The translations under genes and the position numbers were made by a program. 64,000 nucleotides of DNA from the NCBI RefSeq assembly GCF_001942625.1, contig NZ_MLCL01000024.1:219604-283603 (forward strand). The letters are read 5' to 3'. This DNA comes from Mycobacterium syngnathidarum. GTDB lineage: Bacteria; Actinomycetota; Actinomycetes; Mycobacteriales; Mycobacteriaceae. The first letter of the stretch is position 1. Each line of letters opens with the position of its first letter. A model generated the notes under the pieces. The model saw only the letters and a program-made list of their open reading frames with translations, did not search any database and was not told where the DNA came from. Shown here one piece after another: positions 48,691 to 57,164 of this stretch.

Positions 48691-51690
48691 TCAGCGCTTA
48701 CCGGGACGCTTGGCGCCCGGCTTGATGCCCAGGCCCACCACGGGCGGTTCCGGCTTGGCATCCTCGGCAGGCGCTTCAGCAGGCTTCTCAGCCGCTGATT
48801 CCGGGGCCGGCTCGGCGGCAGGTGCGGCCGGAGCCGGCGCGGCCGGAGCAGCCTTGGCGGCCTTCTTGGCACCCGGGCGACGCGCGCCCGCCGCGATGCC
48901 CAGACCCACCACGGGCGGTTCCGGCTTGGCCGGTTCAGCCGGTGCCTCGGCCGCGGGTGCCTCCGCAGCGGGAGCCGCGGGGGCAGCCGAAGCTGCCGGC
49001 GCGGCCTTCTTGGCACCCGGACGCCTCGCGCCGGCCGCCAGGCCCAGACCCTTCACCGGAGCCGCCGGAGCTGCCGGGGCCGCCGGCTCTGCAGCGGGAG
49101 CGGCCGACGCGGCCGGAGCCGCGGTCTTCTTGGCGCCTGGACGCTTGGCGCCACCGGCGATACCCAAGCCCTTGACGGGAGCAGCCGGGGCGGCCGGAGC
49201 TTCAGCCGGTGCGGCCGACGCGGCCGGAGCCGCGGTCTTCTTGGCGCCTGGACGCTTGGCGCCACCGGCCATGCCCAGCCCCTTGACCGGGGCCGGGGCC
49301 GCAGCAGGTGCGGCGGGTGCCTCGGGGGCGGGGGCTTCCTCAGCTGCCGGGGCCTCCTCGACGACCGGTGCCGGTGCCGCCGCGGCGGCCTTGGCCTCTG
49401 CCTCGGCGCGTGCCTCGGCCCGCTTCTCGGATTCCTTTGCCGCCGTGCCCTTCTCGGGCAGTGTGATGGCGCTCTTGTCCAGCGAGTTCAGCAGCAACTG
49501 AGCCACGTCGAGCACTTCGGCCTTCTCGACGTCGCGGGCAGCGGCCACGTCGTCGACACCGTCGGTGATCATCACGCGGCAGAACGGGCAGCCGGTCGCG
49601 ATGGTCGAGGCGGTGTCCATCGCCTCTTCGGTGCGCTCGACGTTGACGCGCTTGCCGATGTGCTCTTCCATCCACATCCGCGCACCACCGGCACCACAGC
49701 ACAGGCCGCGGTCGGCGTGGCGGGGCATTTCTTTGAGCGTCACGCCGGAGGCCTCGACCAGCTCACGCGGAGCCTCGTACACCTTGTTGTGGCGACCCAG
49801 GAAGCACGGGTCGTGGTAGGTGACCTCGGGCCCGCCGGTGGACTTGACCGGCACCAGCTTCTTGTCCCGGACCAGGCGGTTCAGCAGCTGCGTGTGGTGC
49901 ACGACGGTGTAGTTGGCACCCAGCTGCGGGTACTCGCGGCCGATCGTGTTGAAGCAGTGCGGGCAGGTGACGATGATCTTGCGATCGACTGTCTCGACAC
50001 CCTCGAACAGCTCATTGATGGTCTCGACGTTCTGCGCGGCCAGCTGCTGGAACAGGAACTCGTTGCCGGACCGGCGAGCCGAGTCGCCGGTACAGGTCTC
50101 ACCGGTACCCAGCACCAGGAACTTCACCCCGGATGCCGCCAGCAGTTCGGCGACGGCCTTGGTGGTCTTCTTGGCCCGGTCCTCGTAGGCGCCGGCACAA
50201 CCGACCCAGAACAGGTACTCGAAGCCGTCGAAGCTCTCCACGTCCTCGCCGTAGACCGGCACGTCGAAGTCGACCTCGTCGATCCAGTTGGTGCGGTCCT
50301 TGGCGTTCTGGCCCCAGGGGTTGCCCTTGGTTTCCAGGTTCTTGAACAGCACGCCGAGCTCACCGGGGAACTCCGACTCGACCATGACCTGGTAGCGGCG
50401 CATGTCGACGATGTGGTCGATGTGCTCGATGTCGACGGGGCACTGCTCGACGCAGGCACCACAGTTGGTGCAGGACCACAGCACGTCGGGGTCGATGACG
50501 CCACCCTGCTCGGCGGTGCCGACCAGCGGACGCAGCGCCTGCTCGGGGCCGGAGCCTTCGATGCGCGCGTAGCCGTCCTCGGGCACGCCGTGGCCGTGCA
50601 GGCTGTCGCCCAGTTTGGCGAAGTCCACCGAGCCCTCTTCAGGCATGGGCTTGCCCTCGATGATGTACGGAGCCTTGGCGAACAGGTGATCGCGAAGGTT
50701 CATGATCACGAGCTTGGGAGACAGCGGCTTACCCGTGTTCCAGGCCGGGCACTGCGACTGGCAGCGACCACACTCGGTGCAGGTCGCCATGTCGAGGTTG
50801 GCCTTCCAGGTGAAGTCCTCGATGCTGCCCTTGCCGAACACCGCGTCCTCGGCAGGATCCTCGAAGTCGATCTTGTCGCCCTTGTATTCCATGGGCAGCA
50901 GCGGGCCGAGGCCGTCGGGCAGACGCTTGAAGGTGACGTTGATCGGGGCCAGGCCGATGTGCAGGTGCTTGGAGTGCAGCACGATCAGCAGGAAGGCCAG
51001 CATGACACCCAGGTGGGCCAGCAGCGCGATGGTCTCCAGCCACACGTTGGCGGTGTGGCCCAGCGGGGCCAGCAGCGCGGCCATCGCATCGGAGAAGAAG
51101 GCGCCCGACTGGTAGGGGAAATCCTCGTCGAGCACGTTGACGGCCGCACCGCGGAACACCGCGTAGGTGGCGATGACCAGGAAGATCATGATCAGGATCG
51201 TCCAGGCGCCGCCGTTGTGCGAGCCGTAGAAGCGGGATTCGCGGCCCAGTTGCTCGGGGTTCTTCCGGATGCGGATGATCGCGAAGACGATGATGCCGGC
51301 CAGCACGGCGACGGCGAAGAAGTCCTGCAGGAAGCCCAGCACGGCCCAGCGGCCGACCAGCGGGATGTGGAACTCGGGGTCGAACAGCACGCCGTAGGCC
51401 TCGAGGTACACCGTCGCCAGGACGAAGAAGCCCCACATGGTGAAGAAGTGCGCGAGGCCGGGGATCGACCATTTCAGCAGCTTCGACTGCGCGAAGACTT
51501 CCTTGTTCTGGTTCAGGAAGCGGGTGACGAGATGGTCCTTGCGGCCGCGCTCGTCACCGACCTTCTGTCCCGAGCTGATCAGCTTGGTCAGCCACAACAC
51601 ACGCTTGCCGGCGAACGCCAGCACGACGAGCGTTGCGAGCACACCGAGAATCAGCCGCGACACAGCCAGTGTGTGTTCGAGACTCTCCAC
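48691..51690 (-). CDS. etfD: Iron-sulfur ETF:quinone reductase EtfD-like membrane protein
   Basis: A 999-residue protein of the HdrD/GlpC group, homologous to Rv0338c. The N-terminal 250 residues have five membrane helices (nitrate-reductase-gamma-like). Two 4Fe-4S motifs follow: CTECGRCQSQCPAWN near residue 302 and CTNCGACVEQCPVD near 406. Two CCG domains come next: VGCAGAYEDRAKKT with CPHCFNT, and CFLGRHNK with LCCGAGGARMW. From about residue 760 there is an Ala/Pro tail with five GLGxxxGA(K/R)RPG(A)K repeats. It passes electrons from the ETF of acyl-CoA dehydrogenation to quinone. The start at 51690 lies behind two palindromic operators. Confidence 0.88.
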   Translation of the reverse strand: MESLEHTLAVSRLILGVLATLVVLAFAGKRVLWLTKLISSGQKVGDERGRKDHLVTRFLNQNKEVFAQSKLLKWSIPGLAHFFTMWGFFVLATVYLEAYGVLFDPEFHIPLVGRWAVLGFLQDFFAVAVLAGIIVFAIIRIRKNPEQLGRESRFYGSHNGGAWTILIMIFLVIATYAVFRGAAVNVLDEDFPYQSGAFFSDAMAALLAPLGHTANVWLETIALLAHLGVMLAFLLIVLHSKHLHIGLAPINVTFKRLPDGLGPLLPMEYKGDKIDFEDPAEDAVFGKGSIEDFTWKANLDMATCTECGRCQSQCPAWNTGKPLSPKLVIMNLRDHLFAKAPYIIEGKPMPEEGSVDFAKLGDSLHGHGVPEDGYARIEGSGPEQALRPLVGTAEQGGVIDPDVLWSCTNCGACVEQCPVDIEHIDHIVDMRRYQVMVESEFPGELGVLFKNLETKGNPWGQNAKDRTNWIDEVDFDVPVYGEDVESFDGFEYLFWVGCAGAYEDRAKKTTKAVAELLAASGVKFLVLGTGETCTGDSARRSGNEFLFQQLAAQNVETINELFEGVETVDRKIIVTCPHCFNTIGREYPQLGANYTVVHHTQLLNRLVRDKKLVPVKSTGGPEVTYHDPCFLGRHNKVYEAPRELVEASGVTLKEMPRHADRGLCCGAGGARMWMEEHIGKRVNVERTEEAMDTASTIATGCPFCRVMITDGVDDVAAARDVEKAEVLDVAQLLLNSLDKSAITLPEKGTAAKESEKRAEARAEAEAKAAAAAPAPVVEEAPAAEEAPAPEAPAAPAAAPAPVKGLGMAGGAKRPGAKKTAAPAASAAPAEAPAAPAAPVKGLGIAGGAKRPGAKKTAAPAASAAPAAEPAAPAAPAAPVKGLGLAAGARRPGAKKAAPAASAAPAAPAAEAPAAEAPAEPAKPEPPVVGLGIAAGARRPGAKKAAKAAPAAPAPAAPAAEPAPESAAEKPAEAPAEDAKPEPPVVGLGIKPGAKRPGKR
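49100..49269 (-). repeat. Direct DNA repeat in the EtfD tail
   Basis: A 59-bp sequence is repeated exactly at 49100-49158 and 49211-49269, a period of 111 bp. It encodes the Lys-Arg-Pro-Gly and Ala-rich repeat unit. This suggests recent unit duplication or gene conversion. Confidence 0.8.
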
Positions 51691-51710
51691 AGAAACGCCT
51701 CCATTCGCGA

Positions 51711-51751
51711 GTTACTCGCGGGTAACTTGGGCATAGTTACCCGTCGGTAAC
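51711..51751. promoter_or_regulatory. Two tandem palindromes upstream of etfD
   Basis: GTTACTCGCGGGTAAC (51711-51726) and GTTACCCGTCGGTAAC (51736-51751) each have GTTAC/GTAAC arms and lie 25 bp apart, within 62 bp of the etfD start. The spacing suggests two dimers on the same face. A TetR repressor of fatty-acid or branched-chain catabolism is a likely binder (BkaR is a candidate from memory). Confidence 0.6.
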
Positions 51752-51838
51752 TTAGCTTCCTTCAGCTCATAGTGACATTTAGGTGTTTCGTACCGCTACC
51801 GAGGCTTACCTAACTTCGAGCGCACTGTGGTATAGCTC

Positions 51839-54331
51839 TCAGCCCTGCGGGGCCAGCATCGCCCGCAGCATCGACAGCATTTCGGTGCGTGACTCGGCAC
51901 CTAGACGCCGCCGGATGCGGGCCACATGGTGCTCGACGGTCTTCGCCGAGATGAACAATTGACCGCCGATGTCGCGGTAGGGCATCCCGAGCAGCAGCAG
52001 TTCGGCCACTTCCCGCTCGCGGTCGGACAACTTGGTCGACGACGCGGCGGAGGCGGCCTGGGGTGCGGCGGGCGGCGCGGCCGGCGCCGCCGGGGTGACG
52101 TCCGCCTCGTCGACCGCAGTGGTCTGCTTGAGATCGCGGGCCAGCTGCAGCATGGCCTGCGAAACCCGCGCGTCCGGAGTCTGCAGCGCGGCCTGGCTGG
52201 CCAGCCGGGTGCCATCCCAGGTCAGGCCGAACTGCGAGAGGGCCCGGGCCGCGGCGGTCACCTCATCGATGTCGACATGGTTGGCCAACACCCGCAGCCA
52301 GGTGCGCCCCCCGTTGGCCAGCGCCCGGGCGAAGGTGCTCTGCCCGGCCGCAGCCGTCAGCGCCTGCCCGTGCGGGGCGACGGCGCCAGGCGAGTTGGCC
52401 AGGATCCCGGCGTGCACGCCGGCCCAGTGCAGGGGTACCGACCACAACACCGGAGTCCCGAGCGCTGCGAGCAGCTCCCACGACTCGGCCAGCGCGTGCT
52501 CCAGGCGGTCTACCTGCCGCATACGAGCCCCGGCCACCCACAACTCACCGAGCGGCAACAGGGAGAACAGGTCGATCGAATACTCGGCGAGCACCTCCAC
52601 CGCGGCATACCAATATTTCTGCACCGCGCCGCTGTCACCGCTGCGCCGGGCGATCGCCGTACGTAAGGCGGCAGCCCACAACGCGTCGCGCCGGTGCAGA
52701 TCCTCACCCGCTTCGGCGGCGGCGACGTCGGCCCCGGCGGCGGTGAGCTGGCCGTCCTGCATCTTCACCCAGCCCAGCAGTAGACGATGCCGGGCCGCGC
52801 TGAACGCCTCATCTGGGCCGCCGGCCCGCACCGCCCGGCTGATCACGCTGCGTGCCCGCACCGAGTCGCCGCCGTGCAGCGCGGCCAGGGTGACCAACGC
52901 GGCCGGCGTGTCGGGGCCGACGCCGCCGGCCTGATACTCGGACGTGACCGCCTGTCCCAGCCGCGCCACGGTCACGGCGAACGGCTGATCCAGCGACAGC
53001 ACCAAGCCTTCAGCCAGGCTGCGGGCCGCGCGCGCGGTCGAGGTGGGTGGCCCGGCTGCCTCGGTGCTCGACGACGCCCGGGCCGCGTCCGCGTCACCGG
53101 CCGCGAGGAACGCTGTCGTGCTCGCTGAACTGACCAAGATGTCCGGGTACGGGCCGAGCCACCGGAACAGATCGGCGGCCTGGGCCGCGCTGCCGTCGTG
53201 CATGGCGACGCTGGCTGCGATCCGTACCGCGGTGGCCCGTTCATCGGAGTCTTCGGAGCCGAGCAACTCATCGGCCATCCGTGCCGCGGTGGTGCAATCG
53301 CCGGCCAGTGCCAGCGCGTCGGCCAGCCGGGTGCTGACCGCGGCCGCGCCCGCGGTGACCGCGGCGCGGTAGAGGCGTGCCGCGCGCGCAGGCCGGGCGC
53401 GATTGTGAGCAGCGTGCTCGGCCAGCGCCTCGGCCAGCCGATCGTCACGCAGGCCGTGTTCGGCCAGCCGCACCGCGAGGTCGGCAGACAACGTGGACAG
53501 TTCGAGTTGTGAAGCGAGAAGGGACATCTCGATCTCGTGGTGACGAGCGGCGCCGGCGATCTGGGCGAGTGACTCGTGAACCATGCGCACGAACCGGCGA
53601 TCGTGAGACTGCTCCACCAATCCGGCGGCCCGGGCCCGATCCACCAGCGCCGACGCCTCGGCGCTGCTCAACCGCAGCGCGGCCGCCACGTCGTCGGGGC
53701 CGAGGTCGTGACTCAACGACAGGATCAACAGGGCATCGCGGGCGTCCTCGTCAACGCGGCGCAACCGCTGCAGCAGGGCGAATCGGGCCGCGTCGGCCGG
53801 CGCCTCGGCCGCGGCTGCCGCCGCCAACAGAAACGGCAATCCCGCGGTCACGCCCAGGACCGATTTGACTGTCTCCTGGGTGGCCGGGGTGCCCACCGCT
53901 GAGCTCAGAGCCCGGCCCACCTCGGCGGGGGACAGTGGGCCCAGCCGTACCGGGGGGTTTTCCCGTTCCAATGCGGTGGCCAACGCGAGCAGTGCCGGGC
54001 GGTGTGCCAACGGCTCGCTCGCCACCACGACAGTTGCTCCCGGATCGGCGACTTTCTCTGCAAGACAGTCGATTTCACCGTCATCGAGCAGATGCGCATC
54101 GTCGATGACGAACGCCGCTTCGAGTGCGTCTTCCGGTCGCGGAGCCCGGGTCAGCACAACCCGGTCGGCCGCGCGCAGCACCCCGCGAAGCTGGGCGAGC
54201 ACGGTGCTCTTTCCAGTTCCGATGCCACCGGACACCAGCAGCTTGACCGGTGCGGTCGGGCCGGCCAGTACGGCCTCGATCGCCGGCCGGGCAGCCAATG
54301 CGAGCTCCGGAACGGGCTCCGGTGCGGTCAT
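51839..54331 (-). CDS. iniR: STAND-type ATPase/LuxR regulator IniR
   Basis: An 830-residue regulator. The P-loop is SGGIGTGKSTVLAQL near residue 35 and the Walker B-like segment is AAFVIDDAHLLDDG. A long helical repeat region follows. The C-terminal 65 residues are a LuxR helix-turn-helix, LSDREREVAELLLLGMPYRDIGGQLFISAKTVEHHVARIRRRLG. Rv0339c (IniR) activates iniBAC on envelope stress and responds to free trehalose, as I recall from the literature. The start GTG/ATG at 54331 lies 10 bp after the stop of the Hsp70-like gene, so the two are one operon. Confidence 0.88.
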   Translation of the reverse strand: MTAPEPVPELALAARPAIEAVLAGPTAPVKLLVSGGIGTGKSTVLAQLRGVLRAADRVVLTRAPRPEDALEAAFVIDDAHLLDDGEIDCLAEKVADPGATVVVASEPLAHRPALLALATALERENPPVRLGPLSPAEVGRALSSAVGTPATQETVKSVLGVTAGLPFLLAAAAAAEAPADAARFALLQRLRRVDEDARDALLILSLSHDLGPDDVAAALRLSSAEASALVDRARAAGLVEQSHDRRFVRMVHESLAQIAGAARHHEIEMSLLASQLELSTLSADLAVRLAEHGLRDDRLAEALAEHAAHNRARPARAARLYRAAVTAGAAAVSTRLADALALAGDCTTAARMADELLGSEDSDERATAVRIAASVAMHDGSAAQAADLFRWLGPYPDILVSSASTTAFLAAGDADAARASSSTEAAGPPTSTARAARSLAEGLVLSLDQPFAVTVARLGQAVTSEYQAGGVGPDTPAALVTLAALHGGDSVRARSVISRAVRAGGPDEAFSAARHRLLLGWVKMQDGQLTAAGADVAAAEAGEDLHRRDALWAAALRTAIARRSGDSGAVQKYWYAAVEVLAEYSIDLFSLLPLGELWVAGARMRQVDRLEHALAESWELLAALGTPVLWSVPLHWAGVHAGILANSPGAVAPHGQALTAAAGQSTFARALANGGRTWLRVLANHVDIDEVTAAARALSQFGLTWDGTRLASQAALQTPDARVSQAMLQLARDLKQTTAVDEADVTPAAPAAPPAAPQAASAASSTKLSDREREVAELLLLGMPYRDIGGQLFISAKTVEHHVARIRRRLGAESRTEMLSMLRAMLAPQG

Positions 54332-54341
54332 CGGTGTCCGC

Positions 54342-56123
54342 CTAGGCGCCGCCGTCGCCCTCCGCCGCAGTCGTTGTGACCGGCTGCTGGGTGGTGGTCG
54401 GCGGCTGTGTCGTTGTCGGTGGCTGGGTTGTCGTCGTCGGCGGTTGCGTCGTGGTGGTCGTGGTGCGGGTGGTCGTTGTCGTCGGCGCCGTGGTGGTCGT
54501 CGTGGTCGTTGTGGTGGTTGGGCTGCTCGTCGTGGTGGTTTCCGAGGATGTCGTCGTCTCCGGCGGCGGCGGGGGCGGCGCCACGACGGTGGTCGTCTTG
54601 ACCCCGTCGGGACCCTCGGTGACGGTCGTGATCGGCTCAGGCGGTGGCCCTTCCGGAGACGGGCCCATCGAATAGGTGGTGCTGGTCTCGGTGACCGGAG
54701 TCGAATCCCCTTCGGAGCTGGTCAATGTCACCGCGAGGCCGCCGGCAGCCAGCAGGGCGGCCGCTGCCGCAGCCCCGAACAGGATCGGTGGGCGTTTGTA
54801 CCAGGCGAGTGGAGCCGGGCCGGAGTCGAACATCTCTTCGTCGTGGCTGAACTCGACGGGTGGTCGTGCCGCCGTGTTGCCCGCAGGCGTCTCGTACTCG
54901 CTGCCCGCATACGGCACCGGCTCGTTGCCGGGTGCGTCGTCTTGGGACCAGGCCAGCGCCCCGAAGTTTCCCGAGTCGGCGTTGGCAGAGGGGCCCAGTC
55001 CCGTCGGGGCCATGCCGGTCGGAGCGTCGGCGGCGGCGACCTCGGGAGCCAAACCCGTTGGCGCGTCAGCGGCCGCCACGATGGGTGCCATCCCGGTGGG
55101 CGCGCCGGCGTCGATGACCCGTTCGGCCACCAGCGTGGCCCCCGCCGCCACACTGAACTGCGGGCGGGCGGTGGTGGCGACCGCAGAGCGTAACCGTTCC
55201 GACAGCCGTTGGGTGACAAGCGGAATCGCCGCACCCCCGCCGACGGTGGCTACCGCGTTCACGCTCGACAGCGCGATGTTGTTGCGCTGCAACGTGTCTT
55301 CGATGGTGTCCAGCAGGCCGGCCAGCGGTGCGGACATGAGTTGTTCGAGTTCGGAACGGGTCACCCGGACATCGGAGTTGAACCCCGGCAGCTCGGTGTG
55401 AACCACCGTGGCGGTATCGGCCGACAACCGCTCTTTGGCCTGGCGGCATTCGGACCGCAACTGGGCTAGCGAGCCCACCGCGGCGGTGCCTGCCGGATCG
55501 GCATCGCCGGCCGCGGCGACTCCGCTGAGCACATGGTTGAGCAGCGCCTGGTCGATCAGGTCGCCGGAGAAGTCTGGATAGCGCACCGTCGGGCCGATGG
55601 TGGCGAACGCCGCGCCCGCGTCGGCCAGCGTGACGCTGGTGCCGCTGCCGCCGAAATCGCACAACACCACGACACCCTCGGTGGGCAACCCCGGATCAGC
55701 CTGCAGGGCCGCCAGTGCGGTCAGCGAGTCCGGCACCAGGCCAGGCGCCGCACCGGAGGGGGCGAGCGCGGGATAACGCGGCAGCACATCGCGCAGGGCG
55801 CTGACGGTGTTCTGACCCCAGTGCGCCGGGACCGCGATCACCACCGGCGTCCCGCCACCGGCCAGGCGTGCCATCGCGGCCAGCGCCTCGCCCAGCACCA
55901 GCTCACCGCGGTGCTGGGACCCGTCGGCCGCGACCAGTGGAACCGGGTCACCGACCCGCTCCACGAAGCCGGCCAGCGGCAGCCCGTGGCCTGTGTAATC
56001 GCCCACGTCCGGGGCACGGTCGTTGTGCAGGGTGAGGATCGATCGGCGGATCACCGGTTGGCGACCCTCGCGGGCTGCCACCAGGTTGGTCATCCCGATC
56101 GACAATCCCAGTGAGTCGGTCAT
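54342..56123 (-). CDS. Membrane-anchored Hsp70-like protein with Thr-rich tail
   Basis: A 593-residue paralogue of the proteins at 11640 and 61828. Motifs: phosphate 1 LGLSIGMTNLVAAREG (again Ser in place of Asp), phosphate 2 LCDFGGSGTSVTL, connector VRYPDFSGDLIDQ, the helix GTAAVGSLAQLRSECRQAKERLSADT and the adenosine motif VATVGGGAAIPLVTQRLS. A direct repeat APTG(M/L)AP follows near residues 350-375. The membrane helix is at about 446-467, and the outer tail is 125 residues of mainly Thr, Pro and Ser. It is the first gene of the operon that continues into iniR. Its start shares a 197-bp divergent promoter with the Rv0340-like gene. Confidence 0.82.
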   Translation of the reverse strand: MTDSLGLSIGMTNLVAAREGRQPVIRRSILTLHNDRAPDVGDYTGHGLPLAGFVERVGDPVPLVAADGSQHRGELVLGEALAAMARLAGGGTPVVIAVPAHWGQNTVSALRDVLPRYPALAPSGAAPGLVPDSLTALAALQADPGLPTEGVVVLCDFGGSGTSVTLADAGAAFATIGPTVRYPDFSGDLIDQALLNHVLSGVAAAGDADPAGTAAVGSLAQLRSECRQAKERLSADTATVVHTELPGFNSDVRVTRSELEQLMSAPLAGLLDTIEDTLQRNNIALSSVNAVATVGGGAAIPLVTQRLSERLRSAVATTARPQFSVAAGATLVAERVIDAGAPTGMAPIVAAADAPTGLAPEVAAADAPTGMAPTGLGPSANADSGNFGALAWSQDDAPGNEPVPYAGSEYETPAGNTAARPPVEFSHDEEMFDSGPAPLAWYKRPPILFGAAAAAALLAAGGLAVTLTSSEGDSTPVTETSTTYSMGPSPEGPPPEPITTVTEGPDGVKTTTVVAPPPPPPETTTSSETTTTSSPTTTTTTTTTTAPTTTTTRTTTTTTQPPTTTTQPPTTTQPPTTTQQPVTTTAAEGDGGA

Positions 56124-56193
56124 CAGGCGTCACTCCTGTTGTCTCGGCCGAACCTCACCCTAGCTGCTGGGGCGTGCCGAGCCGGTGATTGAT

Positions 56194-56233
56194 CCCCTAG
56201 TGGCGTCAATCCCCTAATGGCCAGCCCCCTAAT
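56194..56233. promoter_or_regulatory. Three CCCCTA(A/G)T repeats upstream of the Rv0340-like gene
   Basis: CCCCTAGT at 56194, CCCCTAAT at 56211 and CCCCTAAT at 56226, spaced 17 and 15 bp. The same motif recurs upstream of iniB, so it is a likely regulator site, perhaps for IniR. It lies between two divergent genes and could serve both. Confidence 0.6.
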
Positions 56234-56320
56234 ACCTGGACGGAAGGGGTGGGTTCGGCACCGATCCCCGCGCCCGTGCAGCTGGCTAGCATTCAAATCG
56301 AACCGATGAGGAGGTGGAGC

Positions 56321-56878
56321 ATGGCGAACACATTGCTGGACTTTGTGATGGCGCTGGTACGCGACCCCGATGCCGCGGCCCGCTATGCCGCCGACCCGGC
56401 GCAGGCGATCGCCGATGCCCATCTGACCGATGTGACCAGCGCTGATGTCAACAACCTGATTCCTGTCGTGTCGGAGTCGCTCTCGGCGACCGGCGCCGGT
56501 GGCGGGTTCGGCGATCTCGGTGCCGCCGACGCGGGCGGCAACGTGTGGGCCAGCGGTGCGGCGACCGCGGCATTCGACGCCTTCGGTGATCATGTGCCCC
56601 TCGATTCCCCCAACGACGCCTGGGATGCCACGGCCGGCCACGTCATCGACCAGCCGGGCTCGCTGGACGATCTCGCCACCTCGGTGTCGTCAGGGTCGGC
56701 CATCGATGACGGCGGCCTGGCGAATCACCCGCTCGATGATCTGTCGCTGCAGCTCAACGAGCCCGCTATCGAGGATGCGCCCATCGTCGATCCGGCGTCG
56801 GCGCCTGATTGGGCCCAGCCGGTCGTCGATGACCAACACCCCACCGGCGGTGGCGCGGGATTCGACATCTTCGACTGA
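56321..56878 (+). CDS. IniB-N-domain protein (Rv0340-like)
   Basis: A 185-residue acidic protein. Residues 1-50 are an IniB N-terminal domain: MANTLLDFVMALVRDPDAAARYAADPAQAIADAHLTDVTSADVNNLIPVV, the same fold as the start of IniB. The rest is Ala, Gly and Asp rich and low complexity, ending GAGFDIFD. There is no signal peptide. The ATG at 56321 lies behind GAGGAGG. A rho-independent terminator follows, so it is transcribed separately from iniB although both carry the CCCCTAAT motif. In M. tuberculosis Rv0340 has this place. Confidence 0.78.
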   Translation: MANTLLDFVMALVRDPDAAARYAADPAQAIADAHLTDVTSADVNNLIPVVSESLSATGAGGGFGDLGAADAGGNVWASGAATAAFDAFGDHVPLDSPNDAWDATAGHVIDQPGSLDDLATSVSSGSAIDDGGLANHPLDDLSLQLNEPAIEDAPIVDPASAPDWAQPVVDDQHPTGGGAGFDIFD

Positions 56879-56895
56879 CTTCTCGCCACGTCACG

Positions 56896-56928
56896 AAACG
56901 CACGACCCTTTGTGGTCGTGCGTTTTTT
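56896..56928 (+). terminator. Rho-independent terminator after the Rv0340-like gene
   Basis: A perfect 12-bp stem (AAACGCACGACC and GGTCGTGCGTTT) around a six-base loop, followed by a run of six T. It lies 18 bp beyond the stop and has the full intrinsic-terminator form, rare in mycobacteria. Confidence 0.9.
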
Positions 56929-56975
56929 GCGTTCACCTGCGAAAACGTCAATAGTCCTTGGGGTCGAACCCGCCA

Positions 56976-57031
56976 CCCCTACCGATCCCCTAATCCCCTA
57001 TTGGGGCCACCCCCTGTACCCCGAGTAGGGG
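56976..57031. promoter_or_regulatory. CCCCTA-type repeats in the iniB promoter region
   Basis: CCCCTACC (56976), CCCCTAAT (56987), CCCCTATT (56995) and, on the other strand, CCCCTACT (57024-57031) lie 130 to 190 bp before iniB. They match the set upstream of the Rv0340-like gene. The 57001-57164 leader is GC rich and holds little else. Confidence 0.6.
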
Positions 57032-57164
57032 CGATACGGGGAGGGGAATCGACCCCGTTTCCGGGGCCGCCGCCGATCCATAGATTGGTCTCCAGATCGC
57101 CGGAGAGCCCGGCGGGGGACTTCGGAAAAAGAATTTCCCGACAACAACCGAAAGGGTTGGAGCA

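Noticed and set aside
49660..51750. 696-codon plus-strand frame opposite etfD
   Set aside because: The minus strand has iron-sulfur, CCG and membrane motifs; the plus frame lacks any domain.
54376..54675. Val-rich plus-strand frame near the second Hsp70-like gene
   Set aside because: Same artefact: complement of a Thr-rich tail.
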